The translations under genes and the position numbers were made by a program. A stretch of 64,000 nucleotides of DNA from DATJPW01 sp963752855 (lineage in GTDB: Bacteria; Desulfobacterota; Desulfomonilia; Desulfomonilales; Desulfomonilaceae), in contig CAVVZX010000051.1 of assembly GCA_963752855.1 (NCBI GenBank), positions 15,760 to 79,759 on the forward strand. Direction: 5' to 3'. This document shows positions 38,267-49,542 of the stretch, piece after piece. A model generated the notes under the pieces. That model ran no database searches and was not told the DNA's origin. It was given only the letters and a program-made list of their open reading frames with translations. Positions within the stretch are counted from its first letter, which is position 1. Every line of letters begins with the position of its first letter.

Positions 38267-38804
38267 TTATTCAGTCGTCTCAATCCGTGTCCATTTCCCT
38301 GCCGGAATCAAAAGGTCATTAAATCTATCCGAGGCCGGTTGGTTAAGATAAAAGCTGTCCGGGGCATCAGGACCTACCAGCACGACCGGTCCCTTAAATT
38401 TAGCTGCAAAATCTTCTATCTTTGTTGTGCCGCCAAAATCAGCTCTCTTCGCATTGTAACCTATCACCAGCACTTCGTCACTCACCCTTCCTAAAGCATT
38501 TCCTCAGCTCCCACTCATCATTTCCTTCGCAGAGGCGGAACCCCACGTCCACGTAATCGCCCAGTAGTGGATCAAACATTTCACGCATCTCTCGGTCTTT
38601 TTGTGCGATGAGTTCCGGGCTCACCGGAGCGGTCTCGGTTTTTTCAGCATCCACGAATACCACGTCTCTCCGAAGCATGTACGGAGATGCCAAGAAATGA
38701 AATATGTTCAATTTGGTTTTGTAATGTCGGGCCAATGACAACGCGTAGTCAAAAGCCCAATCGCCCTGGCGGGAAAAAATTGCGCATAAACCGACGCCGT
38801 TCAT
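38267..38804 (-). CDS. Universal stress protein (Usp)-like (one frameshift)
   Basis: The start is ATG 38804, right behind CCAGGAGGAGCT. The N-terminus MNGVGLCAIFSRQGDWAF, then YALSLARHYKTKLNIFHF, resembles the Usp alpha/beta fold. A one-base shift near 38483 leads to VSDEVLVIGYNAKRADFG and FKGPVVLVGPDAPDSF, the second half of the fold. Restored length is about 178 residues. It lacks a clear GxxGx(9)GS ATP loop, so it may not bind ATP. It begins 47 bases after the sensor kinase stop and is probably co-transcribed with it. Confidence 0.6.
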
Positions 38805-38850
38805 AGCTCCTCCTGGTCTTCCTTTTTGATATCGCACCATATCAACAACT

Positions 38851-41113
38851 TTAGCACTCATACGCGACATGTTCAGACACTTTCTCTTTATTTCTTGCTT
38901 CCAAGTTTAGGCAAGGGATAATTATAGAGAAGGTTGCCCCTTTGCCCGGTTCGGAATCAACCGAAATGGTCCCCTTGTGTTCTTCAATCACTTTTCGAGT
39001 TACTACCAGGCCTAGACCAGTCCCCTTAGAGCCCTTTGTCGAAAAGAATTTCTTAAACAAACTATGCCTAATCTCATCGGAAATTCCGGGACCGTTATCG
39101 ATTACGCGAATCAGAATCATAGAATTCTCAATTCTTCCGCTCAATGTTATTTGATACCTTTTTATCTCAGGCGCAGCGCGGCATGCTTCGATGGCATTGG
39201 CGACAAGATTCGAAATGGCGCTATAGATGCCCTTTGAATCGAGCAGACATGCTCCCATATTCAAATCAAAATCTTTGATCAATTCGATCCCGCAAGAGCG
39301 GGCTTTTTCCTCATAGAGATTATACACCTCCATAAGGACGCCACCTGGATCGCACGACTCGTATTCAGGTTCTCTTTCCTTCGACGCATAAAGGATATTC
39401 TTCACAAGATCGGAAACTTTCCCCACATTTCTCTTCACCATATCCCACCCATAGCGGATTCTGTCGTCTTTACCAAGTTTCAGACCTGAATCCACCATGT
39501 AAACGCCCCCCTCTAGCCCCGAAAGAATATTCTTCACCGCGTGCGACATCCCGGCAATCGTCTCACCAAGCGCTGCGAGTTGGTTCTGAAGAAGCTTCAC
39601 TTCCGTAACATCAGGCGACATTTCCATAACGGCTACTATTTCACCCGTCTCATCAACTACTGGAGATGTATAAGTGACCAAATAAACCTCTTGACCGTTA
39701 CGCAACCAGACTTCTTCAGAGCAATGATTGGCGCCGTCGGTAAAGGTCTTTTCTACCGGGCAATTATCGCATTTGGAATCTCGACCTTTGTACACCTTGT
39801 AGCACTTCTGTCCCCAGCTACTGCCGAAATCCCGAGCGAACATGTTGTTGTAGAAAGCTACATTGAATGATCGATCAATAACAGTAAGGTAGCATGGAAT
39901 ATTTTCAATGAGATTTCTGTATTCAGTTTCTCTTCTCTCCAATTTCAATTGGAGCGTCACCATTCGGGTGACGTCGATAGACATCTCCATGACTTCAGAA
40001 ACACGTCCATCTTGAGCAAAAATCGGTGAGGAATGTATGACAAGGTAAGTTCTCTTGTCGCCGCCGCCTGGGTTCCAGATCTCCTCAGATCGATGGGATA
40101 GGCCATCCATGAAAGTCTTCTCTACCTGACAATTCGCGCATTTGGAATCCTGCCCTTTGCGAACCGTGTAACAGTGCCGCCCCACTTGGTCCCCGAAATC
40201 ATTGGTAAAAGCTTGATTCGCCCGAACAATTCGATAGTCTCGATCTATTACACTAATGTAACAAGGAACTTTTTCGAAAAGTTCTTTGTACATGGTCCGG
40301 CTTTCTTCAAGTTGCCGAGTGCGTTCAGCTTATCTGCCGACTCATTAAGTCAAAGCTACGCGAGACCATCGCGATTGAATCATAGCCCGTGATGGTTTCG
40401 ACAGGGTGATACTTTCCAGCGGCTATCTTTCCGGCTTTTTCACCGAGTTTGCCCATGCGCCGACTGACAAGGAATATGACTCCTAAACCTATAATAGTGG
40501 AAACTAATAGGAAGAGAAGAAATCCAAATATATACGTCCTATAGGCATTGTTTAGGATTTGGGCTCGCAAATTTGCCATCGGTAACTTGAGTTCCAAGGC
40601 CCCCAATACGGCCTGAGATTGCGGATGGGCATGGCAACCGGCTGTCGCACAGCTTCTGGTGTTCACCAATGGATTCACCACGGCCAAAAGGTTACCGTCC
40701 TCCAGGAATTTATGTCTAACCGAGGTGTTTGCCCCAATGTCCGTGAGCAAGGGGTTCTCCGGTTGAGTAGGCCGGCTGCTTGCGCCAGCGCTAGTATAGT
40801 GAAGTGTACCGTTTCGATCATATATATTTATCTCCTTAAACCCCTCCTGTTCACCTATGGCACTGACGATCTCCCTTATAACTGCCCGGTCTTTCGTCAT
40901 CATGCCATTCCAGATGGCCGCCTTTATGACCTCTGAATCCTTGAGAGCTTCTTGGATTCTTGCGTTTAGAAGATGCTCTTCCTGAAGTGACACGCTGTGA
41001 TAGGCAAAAGCCACGATGGTCAAAAACATTACAAAGCCGACATAAAAACTCAGCTTGAATCTAAGGCTAAAGAAGAAACGCTTAATAGGATGTATGGAAG
41101 TTGTAGTAGGCAT
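38851..41113 (-). CDS. Membrane sensor histidine kinase with double PAS and possible heme site (one frameshift)
   Basis: ATG 41113 starts a protein of about 754 residues. Helix 1 (about 21-40) and helix 2 (about 193-217) enclose a periplasmic sensor with SCATAGCHAHP (Cys155, Cys160, His161), a CX4CH candidate for covalent heme. A HAMP-like region follows. A shift near 40330 is bridged by RQIAERTRQLEESRT. Two PAS domains each carry a CxxC (SKCANCQVEKTF, SKCDNCPVEKTF). The kinase core has MSHAVKNILSG (phosphoacceptor His), NLVANAIEA, DNGPGI and GTGLGL. A redox or gas signal is inferred. No response regulator is adjacent. Confidence 0.8.
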
Positions 41114-41513
41114 TGCTATCTTTTAGGATGATGTCTGACGGTTCCACGTTCTGCTCAGGTCCTGAAGACCTGTGTCGACCGACCACGTTAAGTAACCCCA
41201 ATAATACTCCTTTCCACGACAATCGAATACTTGATTGTCGATAGGAGAATCCGTCTTTATCGACACACTCTGACTAGTAAGCTCCGGCACGCGCTTCTCG
41301 CCGGTACCGAAAACAGACTGCCTCAGAATTACCTGACCTGCCAAAATCGTGGCGCTAGGGATTGTACGGACGGGTTGCTCCCGACAGCTACTATCCCTGC
41401 CACGCCAGATACGGTGGGCAGCGGGCCTCGTAGTGGTCGCCGCCTCTGCATACTACCCGGTATGACTGACGTCGTGAACGGAGTTCTGAGCGGCGCTTTC
41501 GAGGATGATACTT
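41114..41513. other. Gap between the HdrD-like and sensor-kinase genes
   Basis: One minus-strand frame (41123-41344, 73 residues) ends VFDCRGKEYYWGYLTWSV and QDLSRTWNRQTSS. It is rich in Trp and Tyr and could be a real small protein, but it has no clear ribosome site or family. Nothing else was found in the region. Confidence 0.3.
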
Positions 41514-42896
41514 TCAGAGCGCCAGAGCCGGGGCAAGCAGCTCAGCCAGATTCATTACCTTCGCGTCTATATGATAATGGTCGATTATCTCCTTCAATTG
41601 GTCGGTACAGTTATGACAGGACTGTAATACCACGTTCGCTCCAGTCGCCCTTATCTCATCGGCTTTTATTTTGCCCGCCGCTATGCGCCGTTTCGAGAAT
41701 TCCGGCATTGCCAGAGCTCCACCACCTCCGCCGCAGCAGTAACTGGTTTCCCTGTTGTGTTCCATTTCCACGAAATCGTCTACGGCGGCTCGAATGACAA
41801 TTCGAGGCTCCTCGAGAACGCCCCCGGATCTGGCAATGTTGCAAGAGTCGTGATACGTGAACCGCTTCCCTGCATGAACGGATTTGTCCAGTTTCAGTTT
41901 GCCGTCCTCAATCAATTTTGCCATCAATTCCATCATGCTGGTGATCTTGAAAGGCACTCCCCCGACCCAGTTCGGCAGCTCCCAGCGCAAAGCACGGTAG
42001 CCATGCCCGCACTCGCCAGACAACAGATACTCGCATCCGAGTCTCTTCACATCTTCGGCTTGCCACATGGCAAAGAGCTTCGCGTCCGTGTCATTTCCAT
42101 TGAACAGCGCGTAATTAGTGAGGTCCCAATATCGCGATGAAATGGTGAAATCCACTCCGGCAGCGTTCAGGACTTTCGCGCTCGCCTGGATGGTCAGAGG
42201 ATAGTACTTGGGCTCACGAGGATTAAGAGTTAGGAAGTACTTAGCGCCCTGCTTATCTACAGGAATGGTGAAATCGTTGCACCCTTCTTCATCCTGCAGT
42301 TCTTCTTCGATCCATTCGATGGTTTCGATGAACTCATCCTGAGGAACAGCCATGTTATTCCCGTGATTGTAATGGGTGTCCACGGTATCTTGAAGATTTT
42401 GAGGGCAACGTCCTACCTGCTGCATGATACCGCGTGCCGCACGCACCATCATTCCATAATCAACTCCCATGGGGCAGTTGTAAGTGCAACGCCGGCACAT
42501 AGTGCAACCACCGAACAACTTGTCGAACATGTCCTCGGCAAGATCCTGGGTCAAAGGCTTGGCGCCGACGAAGGACGGAAAAATTCTCCCGACCCAATCA
42601 TAACGGCTCTTGTACCACTTACGAAATCTATCGGCCTTGTAGGCGGGAACCAAGGTCTTATCTTCGGGAATCGAAACGCTATAATGACACGCATCGCTGC
42701 ACAAACCGCAGTGAATACATCCGGACAAGGAAGTTGCCACGACTCTATTAAGTTTGGCCGGAAGCAATTTCTCCATCTCGGCCAGCATTTCCGGCGTAAA
42801 TTGGGGCTTGAGGGGCCATTTTCGTTCTTCGGCAGCCCCCAATTTTTCGGGCTCCTGTGATTCAGCCCCAGCATTTATTGTTGTCTCTGACATCAT
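41514..42896 (-). CDS. HdrD-like iron-sulfur (CCG-domain) oxidoreductase subunit
   Basis: An intact 460-residue protein. Two 4Fe-4S ferredoxin motifs are at Cys60-70 (CIHCGLCSDAC) and Cys131-141 (CTMCRRCTYNC). The C-terminal half has the CCG pattern of heterodisulfide-reductase D-type proteins: YHDSCN, CCGGGGGA at about 387 and CHNC at 427-430, which binds a special 4Fe-4S cluster, plus a partial first copy (LSGECGHGYRALRW). Relatives include TmcB, DsrK and HmeD of sulfate reducers. It is 37 bases downstream of the cytochrome b gene. The pair probably passes electrons between a cytoplasmic thiol or flavoprotein partner and the quinone pool or periplasmic cytochromes. Confidence 0.85.
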   Translation of the reverse strand: MMSETTINAGAESQEPEKLGAAEERKWPLKPQFTPEMLAEMEKLLPAKLNRVVATSLSGCIHCGLCSDACHYSVSIPEDKTLVPAYKADRFRKWYKSRYDWVGRIFPSFVGAKPLTQDLAEDMFDKLFGGCTMCRRCTYNCPMGVDYGMMVRAARGIMQQVGRCPQNLQDTVDTHYNHGNNMAVPQDEFIETIEWIEEELQDEEGCNDFTIPVDKQGAKYFLTLNPREPKYYPLTIQASAKVLNAAGVDFTISSRYWDLTNYALFNGNDTDAKLFAMWQAEDVKRLGCEYLLSGECGHGYRALRWELPNWVGGVPFKITSMMELMAKLIEDGKLKLDKSVHAGKRFTYHDSCNIARSGGVLEEPRIVIRAAVDDFVEMEHNRETSYCCGGGGGALAMPEFSKRRIAAGKIKADEIRATGANVVLQSCHNCTDQLKEIIDHYHIDAKVMNLAELLAPALAL

Positions 42897-42933
42897 TCTT
42901 CCTCCAATATATTATGTGGTTAATAAACTCGGT

Positions 42934-43623
42934 TCAGGGATTCCATGTCGCGTTCTTCATGTTCTTATTCAAAATTCCACGGCCGCCGAAAATCATGCCG
43001 AAATTAACTCTGCCAAACGGGTAAAGAACGTAATGTGATATTTTGCTGAAGGGCACGTACAAAAGGAAGAACGTGGTCATCAAGAAGAAGACCCACATCC
43101 AGCCGGTTTCCGAAAAACCCTGAATCCACAGCCTCATCGTAACAAAGCCCACGGCAAAGAAGGTGGTCATAAGAATGAGAGCAAAATAATCATCCAAAGT
43201 GCTGATAATTCGGATTTCAGGAACCGAGACGCGCCGATAGATCCTTCGCAGACCAATTAGGAAAGCCAGCGCCATAAACACCATGATAACAGTAGAGAAG
43301 GTGGGGGTCATCAGTCCTGGGGCCAATGGGATCAGGAATGTTGAGCCTATGGTAAGCGCGACGGCGATGTGAAAGATCATGAACTCGGCGTAGAAATACA
43401 GGTTCTTGTTCGTGCTCTCCATATCCCACGGTCTCAGCACGTTTGTTAGCGATACAACTGCTCCGGTGAAACGGTCTCCTTTAAACTCAGCCTTTTCAGC
43501 TGGAAACGGCTTCTTGAGCAGCTGATAGATCTTAATTGCGTACATGGAAGCCATGAATATCAGACATATGTACTGAATCGGCTCCTGTAACACCCAAAGA
43601 GCGTAACTTACCTTGTTTTCCAT
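42934..43623 (-). CDS. Cytochrome b (NarI/TmcC/DsrM-like) membrane subunit
   Basis: An intact 229-residue protein with five or six membrane helices (ICLIFMASMYAIKIYQLL, FHIAVALTIGSTFLIPLA, VIMVFMALAFLIGLRRIY, TTFFLLYVPFSKISHYVLY). His residues in FMIFHIAVAL and SKISHYV are candidates for heme b ligation, as in NarI-type subunits. It forms a two-gene unit with the HdrD-like protein and would anchor it and exchange electrons with menaquinone. The double-TetR gene lies 276 bases upstream on the same strand. Confidence 0.8.
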   Translation of the reverse strand: MENKVSYALWVLQEPIQYICLIFMASMYAIKIYQLLKKPFPAEKAEFKGDRFTGAVVSLTNVLRPWDMESTNKNLYFYAEFMIFHIAVALTIGSTFLIPLAPGLMTPTFSTVIMVFMALAFLIGLRRIYRRVSVPEIRIISTLDDYFALILMTTFFAVGFVTMRLWIQGFSETGWMWVFFLMTTFFLLYVPFSKISHYVLYPFGRVNFGMIFGGRGILNKNMKNATWNP

Positions 43624-43899
43624 CTTGACTTAGTCTCCCTTTTCTTGTGGTGCTTTGATTTCAGCAACTCAGCTAAATTAGAAGGTTTTTTGGTGTAAAT
43701 AATTCCTCAGATTGGGAAAGGATTTTGTCCCTTCCCCAACTACACCCCCCATTAACCGAACCGCCGTTCGAGTAGCAGAATTTAGATGGATATGCACGAA
43801 TTCACTTAATAAATGTACGTGAAACCTTCGATGATGTCAATCGTAGATTGTGCATGACGCGGTGATATAAGAGAGTAAAAGAAATAGAGAGCGCCAGTC
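43624..43899. other. Intergenic region upstream of the cytochrome b gene
   Basis: This spacer lies between the TetR gene end and the cytochrome b start. GGGAAAGG and CCCTTCCC (about 43706-43732) form a short imperfect stem without a U-tract. A promoter for the cytochrome b/HdrD pair and a TetR operator would be expected here, but no convincing palindrome was fixed by eye. Confidence 0.35.
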
Positions 43900-45111
43900 T
43901 TATCCGCTTGTCAGGACGCCTTTGCTAAGAGCTTCTTCAGAAAGGACCGAGAAGGAAAGCAGATCTGTGACTTGATCGATTTCGTGCATCTTGTCCGTCT
44001 CAGGCCTCCTATCGAGAATGAACCATCGCAGGCTCACGTGACTGAAGGTCCCCAAGAACAGGTTGCGAAAGACCCGTAGGATTAACATCAGCACGGAACG
44101 CGCCTTCGGCCTTCCCTTGTTTCTATGAGAATCTCGATCACTCGGAAATAACGTCGGAAGGTTTCGTAAGCTTTAGAGGAATAAAATCTGGGACTTAGTT
44201 GTATTTGAATAATAAAAACCTCTAGGAAATGGCGATTTGTGAGGTAGAGTGAGAAATGATTCTTAATCAGTCGTCGTAGTTTTCCGAGCGGCGTTCTGAT
44301 TTGAAAGGTTTCGTCCAGTTGATCCATATGGTCTTGAAATCGCTTCCCCGGAATAGATAGGAGGAGGTCTTCTTTGTTCGCAAAGTACTCGTAAACCGTC
44401 CCTTCGGCGACTTCAGCCAGCCTGGCGACGTCAGCCACCTTGGCTTTGCTAAACCCCTTCTCAGCAAAGGTCTTCTCGGCAGCCAGTAGTATGCGATTTG
44501 CCTTATCCATAGTCTGATAGTCCACGGACTGCCGTTTTTGTATCATAGGAAGCACAAGGGCCATGATGTCTTCCAGGTCAGACGACGCGTCCTACAGTTT
44601 CGCCCGTAACCAGAAAACCGAGATCCTCGAAATCCAATGTCCCGAAGATCATGTCCCGAACCAGACGCATGTCAACATCATTCCGGAAATTCCCATCTCT
44701 GACACCGTCCTCTAGAAGGCGCAGCATGACTCCCGCGTACTCGCGTACAAGCTCATAAGCTTCGCTTCGATAAAAATCCTTATGGGACCGGCAGTCCAGT
44801 AAGAGAAGCCTGGCAAAACCGGTATGGGTTTCATGATAACGGAGATGAAACCAGACCATTTTGCTCAAGCGACTTTCAGCGTCCCTTATGCCCTGCAAGC
44901 TTTCTTCAAGCAGGTTGAATACATGGGGCATCCGAGCGCCGGGAATTGAAAAAAGTAAGTCTTCTTTGCCTTTAAAAAATTGATAGATCACCGAATCCGT
45001 GACTTCGGCCTGGCGGGCTATCTCCGCGACACTGGCCCCTGACAGGCCTTTTTGGGCAAAAACCTGTTCAGCAGCTTCAAGTATTCTTTGTTTTTTGTCT
45101 TGATTGGACAC
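43900..45111 (-). CDS. Tandem TetR-TetR transcriptional regulator (two frameshifts)
   Basis: The first unit begins MSNQDKKQRILEAAEQVF with helix-turn-helix ASVAEIARQAEVTDSVIY and ligand half LARLLLLDCRSHKDFYRS. A one-base shift near 44590 links it to DLEDIMALVLPMIQKRQ, which then runs in the same frame into a second unit, MDKANRILLAAEKTF with VADVARLAEVAEGTVYEY and VFIIQIQLSPRFYSS. A further shift near 44095 gives VFRNLFLGTFSHVSLRWF. Restored as one frame it is a double regulator of about 400 residues; the alternative is two adjacent genes. TetR proteins bind operators and release them on ligand binding. Nearby targets could be the cytochrome b/HdrD operon. Confidence 0.7.
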
Positions 45112-46121
45112 TGGTTCTCACGTTGTGACGGGAGTTCCGGGTCGCCGACGCGACCTATCGGCCCAACGCGTGGGAAACGACCCAGCGCGTTGTCAGAATG
45201 GAATACCAGTTCAGTTGGTTTGATGGTTGATCTCCAAACTTCTTACAGCGCGCTCCGATTTGGGGGGGGTTGCTAAAGCTCCCCCCCTCATGAGCGCGCA
45301 TCTTGGATTTGTCAGGATTCTTCTCATAGAAATTTCACGTTGCCTATATTGAATTCGCTTACAAACGCACTGGTTATTGAATATTATTCTCATGATTCTG
45401 TCAAGCTAGATCTTTTAGTTTCGATTTGACGGGGACTGGCTTACGAGTATAACATACTGGTTTTCATATTATTTCCATCGTCAGTTTTGTATATGAGTGT
45501 TTTTCGAAGACCACATCAGTGCCCGATAAATAAAAAAGTTGTCCTCACTACAAAAAAAGATTGAATGCGATTCTGGGATGTGGTAGCTTGAAAATCGACC
45601 TGAATGAAAAACTGACGTTTCACACGCATATTTGCTGGAGAAAACATGCTACGCCGACTCTTCGACAAGCACAAATCGCCACGAAACCTGCCTCGAAAGT
45701 CGACAGCCAGTGAGCCGGCGTCGCTGAAAACCCGGATAGGCCCTGTGGAATCGGAAAATAGCTCAAGTAGGGCCCTCCTCAAAGACGCATGTGTTTCGGC
45801 GGAAGCATTCAGGTTTATGGCGGCGCGCATGGAAAACGGCGCAAAGAAGGAAGCGCAACCCTGGCCAGGGCATGTAGGCCTCCTTTTCAAGCGAGTTAGC
45901 GCTTTTCGACGGAGTCCGTTTTCCAGCGCGCCTTCCCATAGCAAGGGGTTCGGCGACGTGGGCGACAGCATCCGCCTGGGACTAGGTCGCTTCATATCGC
46001 CGATTTGCCCCCTTGTCCGCCGTTTCGACGGATCCTGTCAAAGACCTGTTAGCATAGTTTGCGTTCGCTGATTTCAGATTCAGCGTCTCAGATTTTTTGA
46101 AATGGAAAGGAGTGTTCGATC
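45112..46121. other. Long divergent intergenic region
   Basis: About 1 kb lies between the leftward TetR gene and acs. Two overlapping opposite-strand frames at 45516-46071 lack leaders, ribosome sites and family resemblance and are rejected. A strong inverted repeat is at 45248-45299. The stretch 45360-45550 is AT-rich and may hold promoters. GGAAAGGAG just upstream of 46122 is the ribosome site of acs. Confidence 0.4.
45248..45299. repeat. Two-level inverted repeat
   Basis: GCGCGCTC (45248-45255) pairs with GAGCGCGC (45292-45299), and inside it a run of G (45262-45269) pairs with a run of C (45281-45287) around GTTGCTAAAGCT. The arms are separated by unequal bulges. It has no U-tract and lies about 140 bases upstream of the TetR start. 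Confidence 0.55.
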
Positions 46122-48087
46122 ATGGCAAATGATCCGAAATGGTACGACGCGCACCTCAAGATCTACGAAAAAGAGGCGTACATCGTCGGCATGGATAAGT
46201 ATAAGGATATGCATAGGCGCTCCATCGAGGATGTCGATAACTTTTGGGCCGAAGCAGCCAAAGAATATTTATCCTGGGATAAACAATGGGATTTCGTCCT
46301 TCGTTACGATTTTGAGAAGGCCAACATTGAGTGGTTCGGCGGCGGCGTCTTGAATGTCTCTTACAACTGTCTCGATCGGCATCTCCCAAAACTGAAGGAC
46401 AAGGTGGCATATTATTGGGAGGGTGATTCCCCCGAGCAATTTAAGGCCGTGACTTACCAGGAACTATACGACCAGGTGAACAAATTCGCTGCGATTCTTC
46501 AATCCAAGGGCGTTAAAAAGGGAGATCGCGTTATCATTTACCTGCCCATGATTGTAGAGTTGCCGGTGGCCATGCTGGCCTGCGCGAGAATAGGAGCGAT
46601 CCACTGCGTAGTATTTGGAGGATTCAGCGCTGAATCCATCGCCGACCGCACCAAGGACTGCGGCGCCAAAGTAGTGATAACCGTAGACGGCGGCTATCGG
46701 GGAGGAAAGGCGCTTGCGTTGAAGAAGACAGTGGATGAGGCCCTGAAGCAGTGTCCCGAGGTGGAGACAGTCATTGTCTATAATCATTGCAACCTGAACC
46801 CTGAATTGAACCCCAAAAAAGAATTCTGGTGGCACGAGCTTATGGCTGACCCATCTCTGCCTTCCTACGTAAAACCTGAGCCTATGGATGCGGAAGATCC
46901 TCTGTTCATCCTCTACACGAGCGGCAGCACGGGCAAGCCTAAGGGCGTGCTGCATACCACGGCCGGCTATCTGCTCTTCGGCGCAATGACTACCAAGCTT
47001 GTGTTTGACATCAAGGAAGATGAAGTCTTTTGGTGCACTGCTGACATCGGCTGGATCACCGGACACACTTACAGCGTCTATGGGCCTCTTACCAACGGCT
47101 TTACGGCGGTCCTTTTCGAAGGCATCCCGACCTATCCTGACTTCGGCAGATACTGGGCCATCTGCGAGAAACACAAAGTCGCCAAATTCTACACCGCGCC
47201 GACCGTTATCCGGTCACTCGCCAAAGAGGGGAGCGAGTTCGTAACGAAGCACGATGTCTCCTCGCTCAAGTTGCTTGGGACAGTTGGCGAACCGATCAAT
47301 CCCGAGGCCTGGCGCTGGTACTACCACTTCGTCGGTCGCGATTGGGCCCCGATTGTGGATACCTGGTGGCAGACTGAGACAGGCGGCCACATGATAACCC
47401 CCTTACCCGGGGTAGGCCCGATCAAGGCCGGATCCTGCTCATTCCCGTTTTTTGGAGTGGATCCAGTGATTCTGGACCCGGATACGCGGCAAGAGACGAC
47501 CTTCCCAGGCCAAGAAGGGGCTCTTTTCATAAAGAAACCGTGGCCTGGAATGGCCAGATCGGTATTTGGCGACCATGAGCGCTTCAGAGAGACTTATTTC
47601 ACCCGGATTCCGGGCCTGTATTTCACGGGTGACGGCGCCAAGAAGGACGAAGACGGCTATTATTGGATTACCGGTCGCATCGATGATGTTATCAACGTCT
47701 CCGGTCACCGTATAGGGACCGCTGAAGTTGAATCCGCGCTGGTGCTTCACCCCAAAGTGGCTGAAGCTGCCGTGGTAGGCTTTCCTCATGCAATAAAGGG
47801 TCAAGGAATATATGCGTTCGTCACTTTGAATACAGGTGTGGCCAAATCTGATGAGTTGAGGAAAGAAACTGGTTACTATGGTGCGCACTCAGATCGGTCC
47901 CATTGCCTCTCCGGACGCGATTCAATGGGCCGATGCTTTGCCCAAGACCCGTAGCGGCAAGATCATGCGACGGCTGCTGCAAAAGATAGCTGCCGGCACG
48001 GTGGATCAGCTTGGAGACACTTCGACACTTGCCGATCCTACAGTTATCGATCAGTTAGTTAAGGACCGTCTCGCCACCAAGGCATGA
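46122..48087 (+). CDS. acsA: Acetyl-CoA synthetase, AMP-forming (one frameshift)
   Basis: MANDPKWYDAHLKIYEKE starts behind GGAAAGGAG. Acetyl-CoA synthetase motifs follow: ILYTSGSTGKPKGVLHTT (AMP-binding loop), WCTADIGWITGHTYSVYG, DTWWQTETGGHMITPLPG, YYWITGRIDDVINVSGHR. Near 47868 an AAA run should read AA; bridging gives KELVTMVRTQIGPIASPD and the C-terminal TRSGKIMRR with the acetylatable Lys. Length is about 655 residues, normal for Acs. It converts acetate, ATP and CoA to acetyl-CoA and AMP in the cytoplasm. A transporter gene follows 71 bases downstream. Confidence 0.92.
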
Positions 48088-48158
48088 TCAATGGGGTTGG
48101 GGGGCCGACAATAGGTGACAGCGAATTCTGAACTTCGGGTCGGCCCTCGCAGGAGCTC

Positions 48159-49491
48159 ATGATGACACCTCAAGCGGGCAAAGAGCCATTAAGGGCTTGG
48201 ATCGTTACCTTTGCGGGAATGGCCGTCAATCTGTGTCTGGGAATCCTTTACGCTTGGAGCGTTTGGAAGAAAGCCCTAGTCGACAAACCTAAAGCCGATG
48301 CAGGGGAATTGATGACAGGGATCAACGCGGGCTGGCCGTATCTAACGGATACCCAGGGCACTGTCGCTTATTTCCTCTGCGGACTAATATTCGCCCTCTG
48401 CATGATCCCTGGAGGTAAGATTCAGGATAAGTACGGCCCGAAAGTTGGGGCCAGGCTCGGTGGGCTCTTGCTGGCCGTAGGCTGCTTAGTAGCAGGTTTG
48501 AGCAAGAGCTATGCGGGTCTTATTATCGGGTTTGGGATTCTAGGCGGAATGGGTATGGGTATTGGATATGCCGCTCCCACTCCGGCCGCGCTAAAATGGT
48601 TCGGGCCCCACCGAAGAGGCCTGATCGCAGGAATTACAGTAGCTGGTTATGGGGGGGCTGCGCTTTATATTGCTCCTCTAGGTCAAATACTCATCGATAA
48701 ATACGGTATCTCAGGCAGCTTTATTGGCCTGGGTATCTTTTTTCCCATAGTCGTGGGAATCGCGGGATCGTTGTTATCGTGGCCTCAAGCGGGTTATGTG
48801 CCCGTTGGGCCGAAGAACCCGAAACCCGCCGTTGGAGCAGTGAAACCATCATTGACCGGTAGCAAGGCTGCCCTTCCTGTAGCCGACGACTGGACTGCCA
48901 CGGAAATGCTTGCCAAGTGGCAGTATTACGCCCTGGTAGGGCTATTCATCGGCAGTTCCCAATCGGGCCAGCTGGTCATCGCCAATGCTGCTCCTCTATT
49001 GGCCAAAACGGCCGGAAAACTCGAGTTTTTTGCATATAACGCGTGGATAATCGCTTCTTTTGGAGGCCTGATAAATGCCGTCGGGCAGAGTATGTACGGG
49101 GCTTTATTCAGACAAGATCGGGCGCTCCAATGCCTATATGCTAAACGGAATCGTGTCGGCTATTTTCTTGATCTCCACTCCCTTCATCATGAGGATGGAA
49201 AGCGTGCCTCTCCTGTTTCTGGCAACCGGTATCGCTTACTGGCAGTACGGCGGCGGACTCGCTTTGTTGCCGTCTTTCACTGCTGACTTCTTCGGCGCCA
49301 AAAACCTGGGTACAAACTATGGATTCGTGTTCCTCGGCTGGGGATTGGGATTCTTGATGCCGCTCATAGCCGGCTACATTAAAGACGTTACAGGTTCTTA
49401 CGAAATTTCATTTTGGATTTCGGCAGCTGTGTTGATCGGGGCAGTGATCCTTTGCCGACCCACCAAGAGACCGACCAAAACCAAGAAGTGA
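48159..49491 (+). CDS. OFA-type MFS transporter (one frameshift)
   Basis: A 12-helix major-facilitator protein. ITFAG-like WIVTFAGMAVNLCLGILY, AYFLCGLIFALCMIPGGK, QDKYGPKVGARLGG and MGMGIGYAAPTPAALKWF are hallmarks of the oxalate/formate antiporter (OFA) family. The frame shifts near 49085, joining LINAVGQ to GRVCTGLYSDKIGRSNAY, and ends in a basic tail at 49491, about 444 residues. OFA-family transporters move small carboxylates. Placement right after acs suggests acetate or a similar acid as substrate. A terminator follows at 49543. Confidence 0.8.
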
Positions 49492-49542
49492 GGGCAAGCC
49501 TTCGCGCGGCAGGACACTAGCTGGTTAGCACAGCATTTAATT

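Noticed and set aside
43706..43732. GGGAAAGG/CCCTTCCC stem as a TetR transcript terminator
   Set aside because: No U-tract follows in the direction of transcription and the stem is short.
45516..46071. Overlapping opposite-strand frames of 159 and 141 residues
   Set aside because: No ribosome site, leader or family signal, and strongly biased residue composition; treated as non-coding.
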